64,000 bases of DNA from positions 729,754-793,753 of the forward strand of contig NZ_FZNX01000001.1 of NCBI RefSeq assembly GCF_900188355.1, in the 5' to 3' direction. The position numbers and the translations under genes were made by a program. The number at the start of each line of letters is the position of its first letter. Positions within the stretch are counted from its first letter, which is position 1. This document shows, piece after piece, positions 43,747 through 53,361 of the stretch. Source of the DNA: Lutibacter flavus. GTDB lineage: Bacteria; Bacteroidota; Bacteroidia; Flavobacteriales; Flavobacteriaceae. The notes beneath the pieces are model-generated. The model was not told the origin of the DNA and did not search any database. It was given only the letters and a program-made list of their open reading frames with translations.

Positions 43747-45057
43747 ATGGCAAATAACATTAAGGAACAACAGGATATTCTAGTAAAATTGAATATTACT
43801 GAGTTGAATCCAATGCAAGAAGAAGCGATTTCTGTAATTGAAACAACTACAAATACAATATTACTTTCTCCAACTGGAACTGGTAAAACATTGGCTTTTT
43901 TACTGCCAATTATAGAAAGTTTAGATCCAAATTTACATGAAGTTCAAGCGTTGATTTTAGCTCCTTCAAGAGAGTTGGCAATACAGATTGAACAGGTGGT
44001 TAGAAATATGGGATCTGGCTATAAAGTAAATGCGGTTTATGGTGGTAGATCAATGGCTAAAGATAAAATTGAATTGAAACATATTCCTGCAATTTTAATT
44101 GGAACTCCAGGAAGAATTTCAGACCATTTTAATAATGACCGATTTTCAAAAGAGTATATTAAAACATTGGTTTTAGATGAGTTTGATAAAATGCTCGAAA
44201 TTGGTTTTGAAACTGAAATGAGTCATATTATCAATACAATGCCTTCTATAAATAAACGTATTTTAACTTCTGCCACCCAAGGTATTACAATTCCAAAATA
44301 TGTGAGGTTAGACAATCCAACCACAATTAATTATTTAAAAGATGGACTTTCTAAATTAACAGTTAAAACGGTAATATCACCTTCAAAAAACAAACTGAAC
44401 ACATTGGTTGATTTACTTAATTTTTTAGGTAACGAACCAGGAATTATTTTTTGTAATTTAAAGGACAGTATTGAGGATGTAAGTGATTTTCTAAATAAAA
44501 ACAGGATTAGTCATGGTTGTTTTTATGGCGACATGGAACAAATAGATAGAGAACGTTCCTTAATAAAATTAAGAAACGGAACCTATCAGGTAATTGTGGC
44601 AACAGATTTAGCGGCAAGAGGACTTGATATACCAGAAATGAAATATATCATTCATTATGAGCTTCCAATGCATGCGCACGAATTTACACATAGAAATGGA
44701 AGAACTGCCAGAGTAAATGCAAAAGGAACTGCTTATGTTTTAAAATGGGATAAAGAAAATTTACCCGATTTTATTAAAAATGCATCAGTTGAAAAAATTA
44801 CAGATAAAACCAAGAGAAAACCACAATACTGGCAAACTTTGTTTATTTCTGGCGGAAGAAAAGATAAAATTTCAAAAGGAGATATTGCAGGTTTGTTTTT
44901 TAAGCAAGGAAACCTAAATCAAGATCAATTAGGAGTTATTGAATTAAAAAGAGATTGTACGTTTGTTGCTGTCCCTGTTACTATTGCAGAAAGTCTTGTC
45001 GAAAAATTAAATAATACGCGACTTAAAAAGAAAAAAGTAAGGGTAACTATTGTTTAA
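43747..45057 (+). CDS. DbpA-like RNA helicase with DEFD motif
   Basis: This 436-residue protein carries LSPTGTGKT (I), PSRELAIQ (Ia), DEFD in VLDEFDKM (II) in place of DEAD, TSATQG (III) and HRNGRTARV (VI). Residues 365-436 form a DbpA-type RNA-binding domain (KGDIAGLFFKQGNLNQDQLG and late KKKKVRVTIV). DbpA targets 23S rRNA helix 92 during ribosome assembly. The pair of paralogues in tandem suggests division of work. The DEFD change keeps the Asp and Glu that handle Mg-ATP. Confidence 0.9.
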   Translation: MANNIKEQQDILVKLNITELNPMQEEAISVIETTTNTILLSPTGTGKTLAFLLPIIESLDPNLHEVQALILAPSRELAIQIEQVVRNMGSGYKVNAVYGGRSMAKDKIELKHIPAILIGTPGRISDHFNNDRFSKEYIKTLVLDEFDKMLEIGFETEMSHIINTMPSINKRILTSATQGITIPKYVRLDNPTTINYLKDGLSKLTVKTVISPSKNKLNTLVDLLNFLGNEPGIIFCNLKDSIEDVSDFLNKNRISHGCFYGDMEQIDRERSLIKLRNGTYQVIVATDLAARGLDIPEMKYIIHYELPMHAHEFTHRNGRTARVNAKGTAYVLKWDKENLPDFIKNASVEKITDKTKRKPQYWQTLFISGGRKDKISKGDIAGLFFKQGNLNQDQLGVIELKRDCTFVAVPVTIAESLVEKLNNTRLKKKKVRVTIV

Positions 45058-45139
45058 TAGTTGAGTAATTTTAAATGTCTTGCTGAGCCTGTCGAAGCAT
45101 CATTAGTTAGTACATTTAATTAAATGTTAATGTTTTATT

Positions 45140-45163
45140 GTCATTCCTGCGTAGGCAGGAATC
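45140..45163. repeat. REP-like palindrome
   Basis: ATTCCTGC at 45143-45150 pairs with GCAGGAAT at 45155-45162 around GTAG. It is one of several related units in the 45058-45942 gap. Confidence 0.7.
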
Positions 45164-45287
45164 CATTACACGTTTTGAGTAGTAAATTTATACCATAAGG
45201 AAATTTTAATAATAACGATTTGATAACTGCCTTCGTAGGTATGACAGCGTAAAGTGAAATAATTTGTTATTATTTATCTCAAACCAT

Positions 45288-45313
45288 GTCATTCCTGCGT
45301 ACGCAGGAATCCA
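45288..45313. repeat. REP-like palindrome
   Basis: ATTCCTGC at 45292-45299 and GCAGGAAT at 45304-45311 enclose GTAC. Flanks TGTC and CCATTA match the copy at 45140. Confidence 0.7.
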
Positions 45314-45371
45314 TTATGCGTTTTGATAAATAAACCCAAACAAAATAGAAACCTATAATCACCCTAATAAA

Positions 45372-45685
45372 ATGAAATCCATACATCAATATTATGTATA
45401 TATTTTAGCAAGTCAAATTAGAGGCACATTATATATAGGAATTACAAATAATTTACAAAAAGAGTTTTAGAGCATAGGCAAGGGGTTAAAAAAGGGTTCA
45501 CAGAAAAATATGGAGTTCATAAATTGATGTATTTCGAAACTTTTCAAGATGTTAATGAGGCAATAAAAAGAGAAAAGAATTTAAAGAAGTGGAAACGAGA
45601 TTGGAAAATTAAGCTCATTGAAGAAGAAAATAAAAAATGGTTAGATCTTTCAAAAGATTGGTATGATGATATTTTAAGTGATTAG
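45372..45685 (+). pseudogene. GIY-YIG nuclease gene with a frameshift
   Basis: The frame from 45372 gives MKSIHQYYVYILASQIRG and LYIGITNNLQK, the GIY-YIG core of the UPF0213/YhbQ-type nucleases. It then stops after KEF. If one base is restored in the A run at 45457-45461, the frame runs on as RVLEHRQGVKKGFTEKYGV and KLMYFETFQDVNEAIKREK to a stop at 45685, giving a normal length of about 104 residues. The shift may be a true pseudogene mutation or a homopolymer sequencing error. Confidence 0.8.
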
Positions 45686-45746
45686 TTTTATTATGTTGAA
45701 CCTTGTCAAACTCAAACCAATTGTAATCTTTATTAACAGTGTGTGG

Positions 45747-45766
45747 ATACCTGCCTGCGCAGGTAT
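45747..45766. repeat. REP-like palindrome (reverse-type unit)
   Basis: ATACCTGC at 45747-45754 pairs with GCAGGTAT at 45759-45766. Together with the degenerate relative near 45228-45250 (both followed by GACAGCGTAAAGTGA), it forms the opposite-facing subgroup of the cluster. Confidence 0.65.
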
Positions 45767-45810
45767 GACAGCGTAAAGTGAGTTTTTTGTTATATATTAT
45801 GTCTAACCTT

Positions 45811-45834
45811 ATCATTCCTGCGAAGGCAGGAATC
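45811..45834. repeat. REP-like palindrome
   Basis: ATTCCTGC at 45814-45821 and GCAGGAAT at 45826-45833 enclose GAAG, identical in loop to the unit at 11641-11664. Confidence 0.7.
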
Positions 45835-45915
45835 CAATTTGATAAACGGATTGCTTCATTCCTCTACGTTTCATTCGCATATACAATCACAAATTAATAG
45901 TATCTTTTTAAAACC

Positions 45916-45923
45916 TATATTTG
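45916..45923 (+). promoter_or_regulatory. Candidate -7 element for zinc-ribbon SDR gene
   Basis: TATATTTG matches TAnnTTTG. It lies 37 bases before the preferred ATG at 45961. The rest of 45058-45942 is the palindrome cluster and the GIY-YIG pseudogene. Confidence 0.45.
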
Positions 45924-45960
45924 CAAAAGGTGCTTCAGTAATTTGATGCACTTTTTTTTT

Positions 45961-47514
45961 ATGACGGAGAAAGAAAAAACAAATGTAGAAAAAGGAATTA
46001 CTTCCGAAGAAATAACAAAATGTATTGCTGTGTTATCCCAATTGGTTGGTGATACAAGTCAAATTTTTGATATTGAAAAAGAGCAACGTACAGAATTAAT
46101 TAAAGTTGCTGGTATGTTTTCCAGACCAAGCCGAGATGAGTTTTCGAGAAGAAAAAAAGACGGAAAAAAAGCTGCAAAACGTAAATTAGAAGCTAAAGAA
46201 AAAACTGCCCGTAAAGAAACAGGAATAAGAACAGCTCGCGAAGATGTTGTTTTTGTTGCTCCTAAATTATTAGTAGCGGCTGATTTAGAAAGTAAAGAAC
46301 AATTAGAATTTGAAACTCCTAAAAACTGTTATGTTTGTAAAACATCGTTTAAAAAAATACATCACTTTTATGATACCATGTGTACCGAATGTGGTGATTT
46401 TAATTATGCCAAACGATTTCAAACTGCCAATGTAAAAGGTCAAATAGCAGTAATAACGGGCTCTAGACTAAAAATTGGATACCATATCACACTAATGCTT
46501 TTACGTAGCGGAGCAACAGTTATAGCAACTACAAGATTTCCAGTAGATTCTGCTTTGCGTTTTTCAAAAGAAGCAGATTTTAAAGAATGGGGACATAATT
46601 TAAAAATTCACGGTCTCGATTTAAGACATATTCCAAGTGTGGAAATATTTTGCAATTTTATAGAGCAGAAATACAAACGCTTAGATATTTTAATTAATAA
46701 TGCAGCTCAAACGGTAAGAAGACCAGCTGGATTCTATCAACATTTAATGGCAAACGAAGAAGCACCAATAACTACGCTTCCAAAATTTGCACAAGACTTG
46801 CTAGTTGATCATACTGGTTGTTTAGAGGAATTAAAAAGCTTAACAACAGGCGCTTCTTCAACTAAAAATATGCCGGTTACCTGGCACGGACCTGAACCCG
46901 GAATTGGATTAAGAGCTTCTGCAAAATTATCGCAAATACCTTATAGTTTTGATAATACATTGGTTGCTAAAGAAGTATTTCCAGAAGGAAAATTAGATGC
47001 CGATTTACAACAAGTAGATTTAAGAAAAGTAAATAGCTGGCGTTTAAAATTAGGTGAAATTGAAACTACAGAAATGATAGAAGTTCAATTGGTGAATTCT
47101 GTGGCTCCTTTTGTATTGTGCAATCGACTTTCTGAAGTCATGAAAAAAGACAATACCGGTCAAAAACATATTATCAATGTTTCGGCAATGGAAGGGAAGT
47201 TTTATCCACTTTTTAAGGAAGACAGACATCCGCATACGAATATGGCAAAGGCAGCTTTAAACATGTTAACCCATACTTCATCTGGCACCCTGGCAAAAGA
47301 TGGAATCTTTATGAATGCTGTAGATACGGGTTGGGTTACTGATGAAGATCCAATTGAATTGGCTACCAAAAAACAAAAAAAGTTCGATTTTCAACCACCT
47401 TTAGATATTGTAGATGGTGCAGCACGTGTAATGGATCCGTTATTTGATGGTATAAATACAGGGAAACATTGGTGTGGAAGATTTCTAAAAGATTACAAGC
47501 CAATTAGTTGGTAA
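45961..47514 (+). CDS. SDR-fold protein with N-terminal zinc ribbon, catalytic Tyr missing
   Basis: The ATG at 45961 gives 517 residues; earlier in-frame TTG/ATG codons at 45943/45946 would add a phenylalanine run. Residues 1-115 are charged and basic. C123, C126, C141 and C144 form a C-x2-C...C-x2-C zinc ribbon. An SDR domain begins at about 160 ([13 protein letters not shown], the NAD-binding glycine region) and has LINNAAQT. The active-site motif YxxxK appears as T426-N-M-A-K430, so the tyrosine is replaced by threonine, and the S in NVSAMEG is kept. It may bind a nucleotide without acting as a reductase. Single gene. Confidence 0.85.
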   Translation: MTEKEKTNVEKGITSEEITKCIAVLSQLVGDTSQIFDIEKEQRTELIKVAGMFSRPSRDEFSRRKKDGKKAAKRKLEAKEKTARKETGIRTAREDVVFVAPKLLVAADLESKEQLEFETPKNCYVCKTSFKKIHHFYDTMCTECGDFNYAKRFQTANVKGQIAVITGSRLKIGYHITLMLLRSGATVIATTRFPVDSALRFSKEADFKEWGHNLKIHGLDLRHIPSVEIFCNFIEQKYKRLDILINNAAQTVRRPAGFYQHLMANEEAPITTLPKFAQDLLVDHTGCLEELKSLTTGASSTKNMPVTWHGPEPGIGLRASAKLSQIPYSFDNTLVAKEVFPEGKLDADLQQVDLRKVNSWRLKLGEIETTEMIEVQLVNSVAPFVLCNRLSEVMKKDNTGQKHIINVSAMEGKFYPLFKEDRHPHTNMAKAALNMLTHTSSGTLAKDGIFMNAVDTGWVTDEDPIELATKKQKKFDFQPPLDIVDGAARVMDPLFDGINTGKHWCGRFLKDYKPISW

Positions 47515-47659
47515 AAAAATTACTATTTCTATTAATTTAATTCATAATATTATTACTTTCGAACTTTCTTTTTAGGTTTGAAATTAATACAAAAGAACTG
47601 TAAAATTTTTCTTCTTAAAAAAATAAACCAGTAACTAACAACTTTATACTTCCAATACA

Positions 47660-48505
47660 ATGGCTGTTAAAAAAGCTATAAAATATATGCTTATCAGTAC
47701 TTTAGCATTTGCTTGTATGAATGTTACCGTGAAATATTTAGAGCATGTGAGTGCCTATCAAATTGTATTTTTTAGATCTGCAAGTTCGTTATTTTTTACG
47801 TTTGGTTTTCTTTTAAAAAACAAAATTCCACTACTTGGTAACAATAAAAAGCTACTAGTTATTAGAGGATTGGTAGGTGTAACTTCTATGACCCTTTTTT
47901 TTATGTCTACTAAATACTTGTCAATTGGAACCGCTGTATCATTAAGGTATTTAGCTCCAATTTTTGCTGGAATTTTTGCAGTTATTTTTATGAAAGAAAA
48001 AATATGGCCTTTGCAATGGCTGTTTTTTATAATGGCATTTTTAGGAGTGCTCATATTAAAAGGATTGGATACCGAACTAAATACATACGGCCTTATACTT
48101 GTGCTGTTAGCCTCTGTTACAAGTGGTTTGGTGTATATAATTATTAGTAAAATTGGAAAAGGAGATCATCCTGTTGTTGTGGTTAATTATTTTATGGTTA
48201 TTGCAACTTTAACTGGTGGAATTTTATCTATCAATAATTGGGTAAATCCTAAAGGTATGGAATGGCTTTTACTATTTAGTTTAGGTGTTTTTGGATATTT
48301 TGGACAGGTTTATATGACAAAAGCATTCCAAACTGGTAAAACTAATCAGGTTGCGCCGGTTAAATATGTTGAAGTAATTTTCACAGTGCTGTTAGGATTG
48401 TTATTGTTTAATGAAATTTATTCCTTTTGGAGTTTATTAGGTATTGCATTAATTATAGGGGCGTTGATATTAAATGTAGTGTACAAAGCTCGAAAAAGCG
48501 CTTAA
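47660..48505 (+). CDS. DMT-superfamily transporter (EamA domains)
   Basis: This 281-residue protein has ten predicted membrane helices in two EamA repeats, with a characteristic SASSLFFTFGFLL segment early and VAPVKYVEVIFTVLLG in the second half. It shares only the fold with the 41407-42333 paralogue. It converges with the AEC carrier, with 11 bases between stops. Substrate unknown. Confidence 0.88.
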   Translation: MAVKKAIKYMLISTLAFACMNVTVKYLEHVSAYQIVFFRSASSLFFTFGFLLKNKIPLLGNNKKLLVIRGLVGVTSMTLFFMSTKYLSIGTAVSLRYLAPIFAGIFAVIFMKEKIWPLQWLFFIMAFLGVLILKGLDTELNTYGLILVLLASVTSGLVYIIISKIGKGDHPVVVVNYFMVIATLTGGILSINNWVNPKGMEWLLLFSLGVFGYFGQVYMTKAFQTGKTNQVAPVKYVEVIFTVLLGLLLFNEIYSFWSLLGIALIIGALILNVVYKARKSA

Positions 48506-48516
48506 TTACTACAAGC

Positions 48517-49437
48517 TTACAATAGCATTAAACCTACAAAACAAATAAATGACCATAAGGTATAGATGATAATTGTGTTGCTAAAGAATAGAATTTCATC
48601 ACTATCCTTTTTCATCATAATTGGAAGGATAAATGGAGGTGGTAGCAATATAAATGCGAAAAACGCTTTTAAAAACAATTCATCAATCTCTCCAACCAAC
48701 AGCAGAATTAGATAATAGGTTCCAATTCCCACTACCATTACAGTTAAAAACCGAATAGCAACCAGTTTAACCGATGCTAACCAATTGGTTTCTTTTAACC
48801 GAATTGAATATCCAACAACAATTAAAATTAAAGGAACCGTAATAACTGAGAGTATATTTAAGGTGTTAAAAATGCTTCCACCTAAAACCGAACTATTAAT
48901 TAGCGGATATAAATCTAAAATATTTACAATGATACCCGCAAAAATCGAAATAATTATAGGCGATTTTAAAAAGGAAATAAAACTTTGAAGCATATGAACT
49001 TCATGTGAACTTTTGTATTGCAACAGAGGCGCATAAACAAACCAAATAAATACTTCATGTCCCAGTGCAACTAAGGCAATTATAGGTAAATTTTCAACTC
49101 CCCAAATAGAGGAAAATAAGGCAACTCCCAACATTCCAAATTCAAAACCAGTAAAATATTCAGCAGTATATTCGTATTTAAGCTTCGGTTTTAAAAAATA
49201 TCCAATTAAATAGAGGAAACAACAAAATAAAAATATCAGGATAAACAATAAAGAATATCGAACCTCGAGCGTAACATTGCTAAAAGCAAAAAATAAAACT
49301 GCCGGCAATGAAATTTTTAAGATGATAAATTTCAATCCATTTATTACTTTGGGAGTGATGTCTTTTGATTTTTGTAGTAAAACCCCAATAAGTAAGATGA
49401 TTAGTAAGGGTATTAATTTCGAAATAATTAAATCCAT
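48517..49437 (-). CDS. AEC-family permease
   Basis: This 306-residue protein has about ten membrane helices and no signal peptide. Helix patterns such as LIPLLIILLIGVLLQKSK, LPAVLFFAFSNV and FVYAPLL fit the auxin-efflux-carrier family, which moves organic acids or amino acids. A polar break in the fourth helix (EFGMLGVALF) is typical of the pore region. Single gene, substrate unknown. Confidence 0.82.
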   Translation of the reverse strand: MDLIISKLIPLLIILLIGVLLQKSKDITPKVINGLKFIILKISLPAVLFFAFSNVTLEVRYSLLFILIFLFCCFLYLIGYFLKPKLKYEYTAEYFTGFEFGMLGVALFSSIWGVENLPIIALVALGHEVFIWFVYAPLLQYKSSHEVHMLQSFISFLKSPIIISIFAGIIVNILDLYPLINSSVLGGSIFNTLNILSVITVPLILIVVGYSIRLKETNWLASVKLVAIRFLTVMVVGIGTYYLILLLVGEIDELFLKAFFAFILLPPPFILPIMMKKDSDEILFFSNTIIIYTLWSFICFVGLMLL

Positions 49438-49531
49438 AAGTTTGTAGAAATAGCCATTTATATTAACTAATTATTATATAAAGTTGAGTAATTTAGTTTA
49501 TAATTCTTTATTAAATTCCTGAAGTTAAAAG

Positions 49532-51712
49532 CTATTTAATCTCAATAAAATCCAAGTCCAATACGTTAAAATTATTAGCCGCTTTCACTAATAATGTAGA
49601 ACCTATGGTTTCAAATAAATGGTTTGTTTTTAATACAAATTCAGCTTGTTTTTCAATTTTATAGTTTGGGATTCCAACTACGGTTAAATCTGTTTTTTCA
49701 GAATATTCTTCAATAATAGTATAAAAAGGTTTCTGTTCAACGGCATTATTAATGATTTCAATGTCAACCAGTACCCTTAAGTCTTCAACCAGTTCACGAA
49801 TTTTGGAACTTATAATTTCTTGATTCACATTGTTATTATTTACAAATAGGACTCTAATTTTAGTTTTGTTCCAGTTTGGTGAAGCAATTATAAAACGAGC
49901 AATATTCAACATCATTTCGGCATTTTTACTATCTGTTTCTCGCCACCAGAAATCAACTGTTTGGTACTTCCCAAATTTCTTTTTTCTGTCAAAATCCAGA
50001 TACAGTAAATTATAATCTAAATGAAGTAATGTTTCCGTCATTTTAGAATATTCTGTTGAATTTTCCAATCCTTTTGGCCAACCCATCATTATCGTATTTG
50101 GTTCAACTCCAGAAAAACCGTAGGTTGTAGCAATATTTGTAATTCCGTTGTATATATTGTCAACTTTAACCTGTCTTGCAAAAATTCCTAATTCAGCAAA
50201 AGTATCATCTCTAACAATTTGATCTACTTTCTTTAATGGTTTGTTATTTTTTTTATCTAAAATCAGTTTAAAATTTGTAACAATACCAGTTCTTCCGGAT
50301 ACTGTTTTTCCTAATTCCAATAAATAAGATTGATGTTTACTTTCTCCACTAAATAAAATTATATTAGGATTCCAATTTAAATTTTCATCAATATTAGCGT
50401 CAATTTTTTTTAAGCCTTTATTTACAACATTTTCCCATACACTTTGCCAAACATCATTGGATTGCAGCCTAACTTCCTTGCGTTGAAGCCAAATATACAA
50501 GCCTGCAATAATCGCAAAAGCACCAAGCATTGCTAACATATCCAACTTAAACATAACAGCAAAACAGGCCATAAAACCAAGTAAACCTATCCAACTTTTA
50601 ATTTTAAAAGATGGTTGAAAATCTGGATTCGCCCAGCTTTCTAAAAAATAGGAAATATTGATAAAGCCATAAGCGGTTAGATAAAACATTGAAACTACAC
50701 GCGCAATTACATCTAATTCACCCACTAAAATACCAGCTTCAGCAATTACAAAAACTAAAAATAAAGCATTAACGGGTTCGTTGTTTTTTCCTCTTCCTTT
50801 TCTAAAAATCTTAGGAGTTACGTTATCAATGGACATTGCTTGTAAAATTCTGGGACCTCCAAGAATTCCTCCTAAAGCAGAAGAAAGTGTAGCTCCCCAT
50901 ATTCCTGCAAGAACAGCAGGAGCAAATAGTGCAATTTTCATTAAAATATTATAATCAGTTCTTAAAACTTCAGAACTCACATTAAAAGCTAAGAAAACAG
51001 CAACTCCTATATAAATAATAAGTCCAGTTCCTATTGCTAATAGAGTACCTTTTGGAATTGATTCTTTTGGATCTTTTAAATCACCGCTCATTGCAATACC
51101 CGCAGTAAAACCAGTAACGGCAGGGAAAAATATAGCGAAAACAACTTCCAAAGGAACAGCATCTACCGAAGAAAAAAGTTGAATCGTTTCTGGTTGAAAA
51201 TTCGAGTTTCCAAAAAAGATGGCTACTATTGATATAATAATGGCTGCTAAAATAAAAAACTGTGCTTTTATAGCTACAGAAGTACTAATTAAAGCCAAAC
51301 AGGTAAGTGTTAAAAGAGCTATAGTTCCTGTTAATCTTATGTCGTTAATAGTTAATCCAAATCCAAAATAGCCATTAAAACTTTCAGCAAAACCAATTAA
51401 ATACAATGCTATAGATAATGCAGTACCAATATAAAGTGCAATCCCTATTGAACCACCAATTGGAATTCCCATACTTCTGGAAAGAATGTAATAAACCCCA
51501 CCAGCACCAATTTTTTTATCTGTTGCAACTGAAGAAACACTTAGACCAGTTGAAATGGCAATTACATGTGCTAAAACAATAATCATTATAGCACCAATAA
51601 GCCCAGCATTTCCAACTACCCAGCCTAAACGCATATACATTATTACTCCCAAAATAGTTAAGATAGATGGTGTAAAAACACCTGCAAATGTTCCAAACTT
51701 TTTTCCTTGCAT
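49532..51712 (-). CDS. Cation-chloride-cotransporter-like (SLC12) transporter
   Basis: This 726-residue protein has an APC-fold membrane part (about 1-415, about 12 helices) starting with GTFAGVFTPSILTILGVIMYMRLGWVVG, the hallmark of the SLC12 branch. The motif GAGGVYYILSRSMG is also typical. Residues 430-726 form a cytoplasmic domain (ILFSGESKHQSYLLELGK, then TVVGIPNYK), resembling the C-terminal part of these carriers. It probably moves K+ or Na+ with chloride, or amino acids. It is divergent from pfkB, with 143 bases between. Confidence 0.88.
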   Translation of the reverse strand: MQGKKFGTFAGVFTPSILTILGVIMYMRLGWVVGNAGLIGAIMIIVLAHVIAISTGLSVSSVATDKKIGAGGVYYILSRSMGIPIGGSIGIALYIGTALSIALYLIGFAESFNGYFGFGLTINDIRLTGTIALLTLTCLALISTSVAIKAQFFILAAIIISIVAIFFGNSNFQPETIQLFSSVDAVPLEVVFAIFFPAVTGFTAGIAMSGDLKDPKESIPKGTLLAIGTGLIIYIGVAVFLAFNVSSEVLRTDYNILMKIALFAPAVLAGIWGATLSSALGGILGGPRILQAMSIDNVTPKIFRKGRGKNNEPVNALFLVFVIAEAGILVGELDVIARVVSMFYLTAYGFINISYFLESWANPDFQPSFKIKSWIGLLGFMACFAVMFKLDMLAMLGAFAIIAGLYIWLQRKEVRLQSNDVWQSVWENVVNKGLKKIDANIDENLNWNPNIILFSGESKHQSYLLELGKTVSGRTGIVTNFKLILDKKNNKPLKKVDQIVRDDTFAELGIFARQVKVDNIYNGITNIATTYGFSGVEPNTIMMGWPKGLENSTEYSKMTETLLHLDYNLLYLDFDRKKKFGKYQTVDFWWRETDSKNAEMMLNIARFIIASPNWNKTKIRVLFVNNNNVNQEIISSKIRELVEDLRVLVDIEIINNAVEQKPFYTIIEEYSEKTDLTVVGIPNYKIEKQAEFVLKTNHLFETIGSTLLVKAANNFNVLDLDFIEIK

Positions 51713-51803
51713 TTAGTTGAGTTGAAATTAAATTATAGGTTTTTCAAATATTAAATAAATATAATTAAACTTATTTAAAATAGGGGCAATCACAAACTCA
51801 TTA

Positions 51804-51830
51804 TTGATTCAATATTATTAAATACATTTG
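51804..51830 (+). promoter_or_regulatory. Promoter of pfkB
   Basis: TTG at 51804-51806 and TACATTTG at 51823-51830 (TAnnTTTG) are separated by 16 bases, close to the flavobacterial consensus spacing. The preferred ATG at 51856 lies 25 bases downstream. Confidence 0.55.
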
Positions 51831-51855
51831 CAACGCTAATTTTTAAAAATACTTG

Positions 51856-52779
51856 ATGAATATAATTACATTAACCGTGAATCCGGCTTTGGATAAAAGT
51901 GCTAAAATAGACGGACTGGTAGCTGAGCAAAAATTAAAATGTCACTCAATTAAATACCAGGCTGGTGGCGGAGGAATAAATATTTCAAGAATTTTAACAA
52001 GACTCAACATTGATTCTGATTGTGTTTTTACTTCTGGGGGTGATTATGGTAACTATTTGGAAAAACTATTATTAGAGGAAAAAGTACATATAACTGCAAT
52101 CGCTACCGAGGAAAACACGCGTGAAAACTTTTCTATAATTGATACAAAAACAAACCTTCAATATAGATTTGGAATGCCGGGAAGCAAGATTTCTACTTCT
52201 GAACTCGATTTAATTATTGCTGAAATTAATAAAAAAGTGAAGGAACATGATATTTTGGCATTAAGTGGTAGTTTAGGAGAAGGAATGCCTGTCGATTTTT
52301 ATTCTAAAATTATTAAATCGCTTGATAATAAGAGGGTTAAGATAATTTTAGACACATCGGGTCCTGCTTTGGTAAATGGTTTAGAGCAGCCAGTTTATTT
52401 GATAAAACCGAATCAAAAAGAGTTGGCATTGTTAGCAGGAAAGGAAGTTTTAACAGATAAAGAGCAAGAAGAATTTGCTATGCAGTTGGTAACTTCAGGA
52501 AGTGTAAAATATGTAGCCGTTTCTTTGGGTGCAAAAGGAGCTTTTTTAGCTTCTAAAGAAGGTGTTATTTATCAATCAATACCAACAGTTGAAGTGAAAA
52601 GCACCATTGGTGCCGGTGATAGTATGGTTGCAGGATTAATTTTTGGTATTAAACAAGGATATGCTGCTGATAAAATGTTAAAATATGGTGTGGCTTGCGG
52701 TATGGCAACCACCATGAGTGAAAGCACAAATCTTGCGTCCGCAAGTGCAATTAAAAGTGTACTACAATCATTAAAATAA
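51856..52779 (+). CDS. pfkB: PfkB-family phosphofructokinase
   Basis: I start at the ATG at 51856; the in-frame TTG at 51853 is only one codon longer. The 307-residue enzyme opens with TLTVNPALDKS, has GGGGIN near residue 39, LQYRFGMPG, KPNQKEL, and the ribokinase-family ATP/anion-hole signature GAGDSMVAG near 250. The order and wording match E. coli Pfk-2 (PfkB) closely, so a 6-phosphofructokinase is more likely than a 1-phosphofructokinase or tagatose-6-phosphate kinase. It is a third, unrelated route to fructose 1,6-bisphosphate in this window. Confidence 0.85.
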   Translation: MNIITLTVNPALDKSAKIDGLVAEQKLKCHSIKYQAGGGGINISRILTRLNIDSDCVFTSGGDYGNYLEKLLLEEKVHITAIATEENTRENFSIIDTKTNLQYRFGMPGSKISTSELDLIIAEINKKVKEHDILALSGSLGEGMPVDFYSKIIKSLDNKRVKIILDTSGPALVNGLEQPVYLIKPNQKELALLAGKEVLTDKEQEEFAMQLVTSGSVKYVAVSLGAKGAFLASKEGVIYQSIPTVEVKSTIGAGDSMVAGLIFGIKQGYAADKMLKYGVACGMATTMSESTNLASASAIKSVLQSLK

Positions 52780-53361
52780 ATTAATTAAGAGTAATAAATA
52801 ACCTGTAATTTATAGAGAAATTCGGCTTTAGTGTTTAGGAATTAATATCTTTTATTTGAAATTTTAAACACGTCAATAATTCATTTGAATTATAAAATAA
52901 TATACTGATAATTAGAGTTTTAAACTATATTATCTAAATTAATAGTTTTAGCTTTTTTGTTGGTATTTAAATCTAAAAAACCTTAATAAATAACGTAGAA
53001 TTCAAACGAAACAGAACCCGTTGTGCATTTTAATTAAATTTCATCAATTCGAGTGAATTTTCGATTTTTTAGGCTTAAAATTAATATCGAGAAAAGAAAT
53101 TTTATTCATATACTCTTGTTCTCGACCTGCCTACCGCAGGCCGGTATAATTTTTTATCAAAAATCACTCGAACTGACACTGCTTCACGTATAAATAACCA
53201 AAAACTAAAACGCGTTATATTAATTATTGGTGCAATCATTTTTCAAAAAAACTACTGCAACTATTGTTATAGACTAAAGGATTTAAATTCAGAATAACTT
53301 TTATATATTTGATAGATATTCATTAACCATACATTTAATTGTATAAAAAGTTTCTTTTTAA
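52780..53361. other. Intergenic gap with composite inverted repeat
   Basis: These 582 bases contain no supported gene. TCGAGTGA at 53049-53056 pairs with TCACTCGA at 53164-53171, and an inner GC-rich palindrome-like block (CCTGCCTACCGCAGGC) lies near 53125-53142. A TATATTTG at 53304-53311 may be the -7 element of the next gene, 51 bases before its start. Confidence 0.5.
53049..53171. repeat. Composite inverted repeat, REP-like
   Basis: Outer 8-base arms (TCGAGTGA / TCACTCGA) flank about 107 bases. These include the GC-rich CCTGCC...GGCAGG-like unit near 53125-53142, unusual in this AT-rich DNA. It could be a mobile repeat or an RNA hairpin. Confidence 0.45.
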
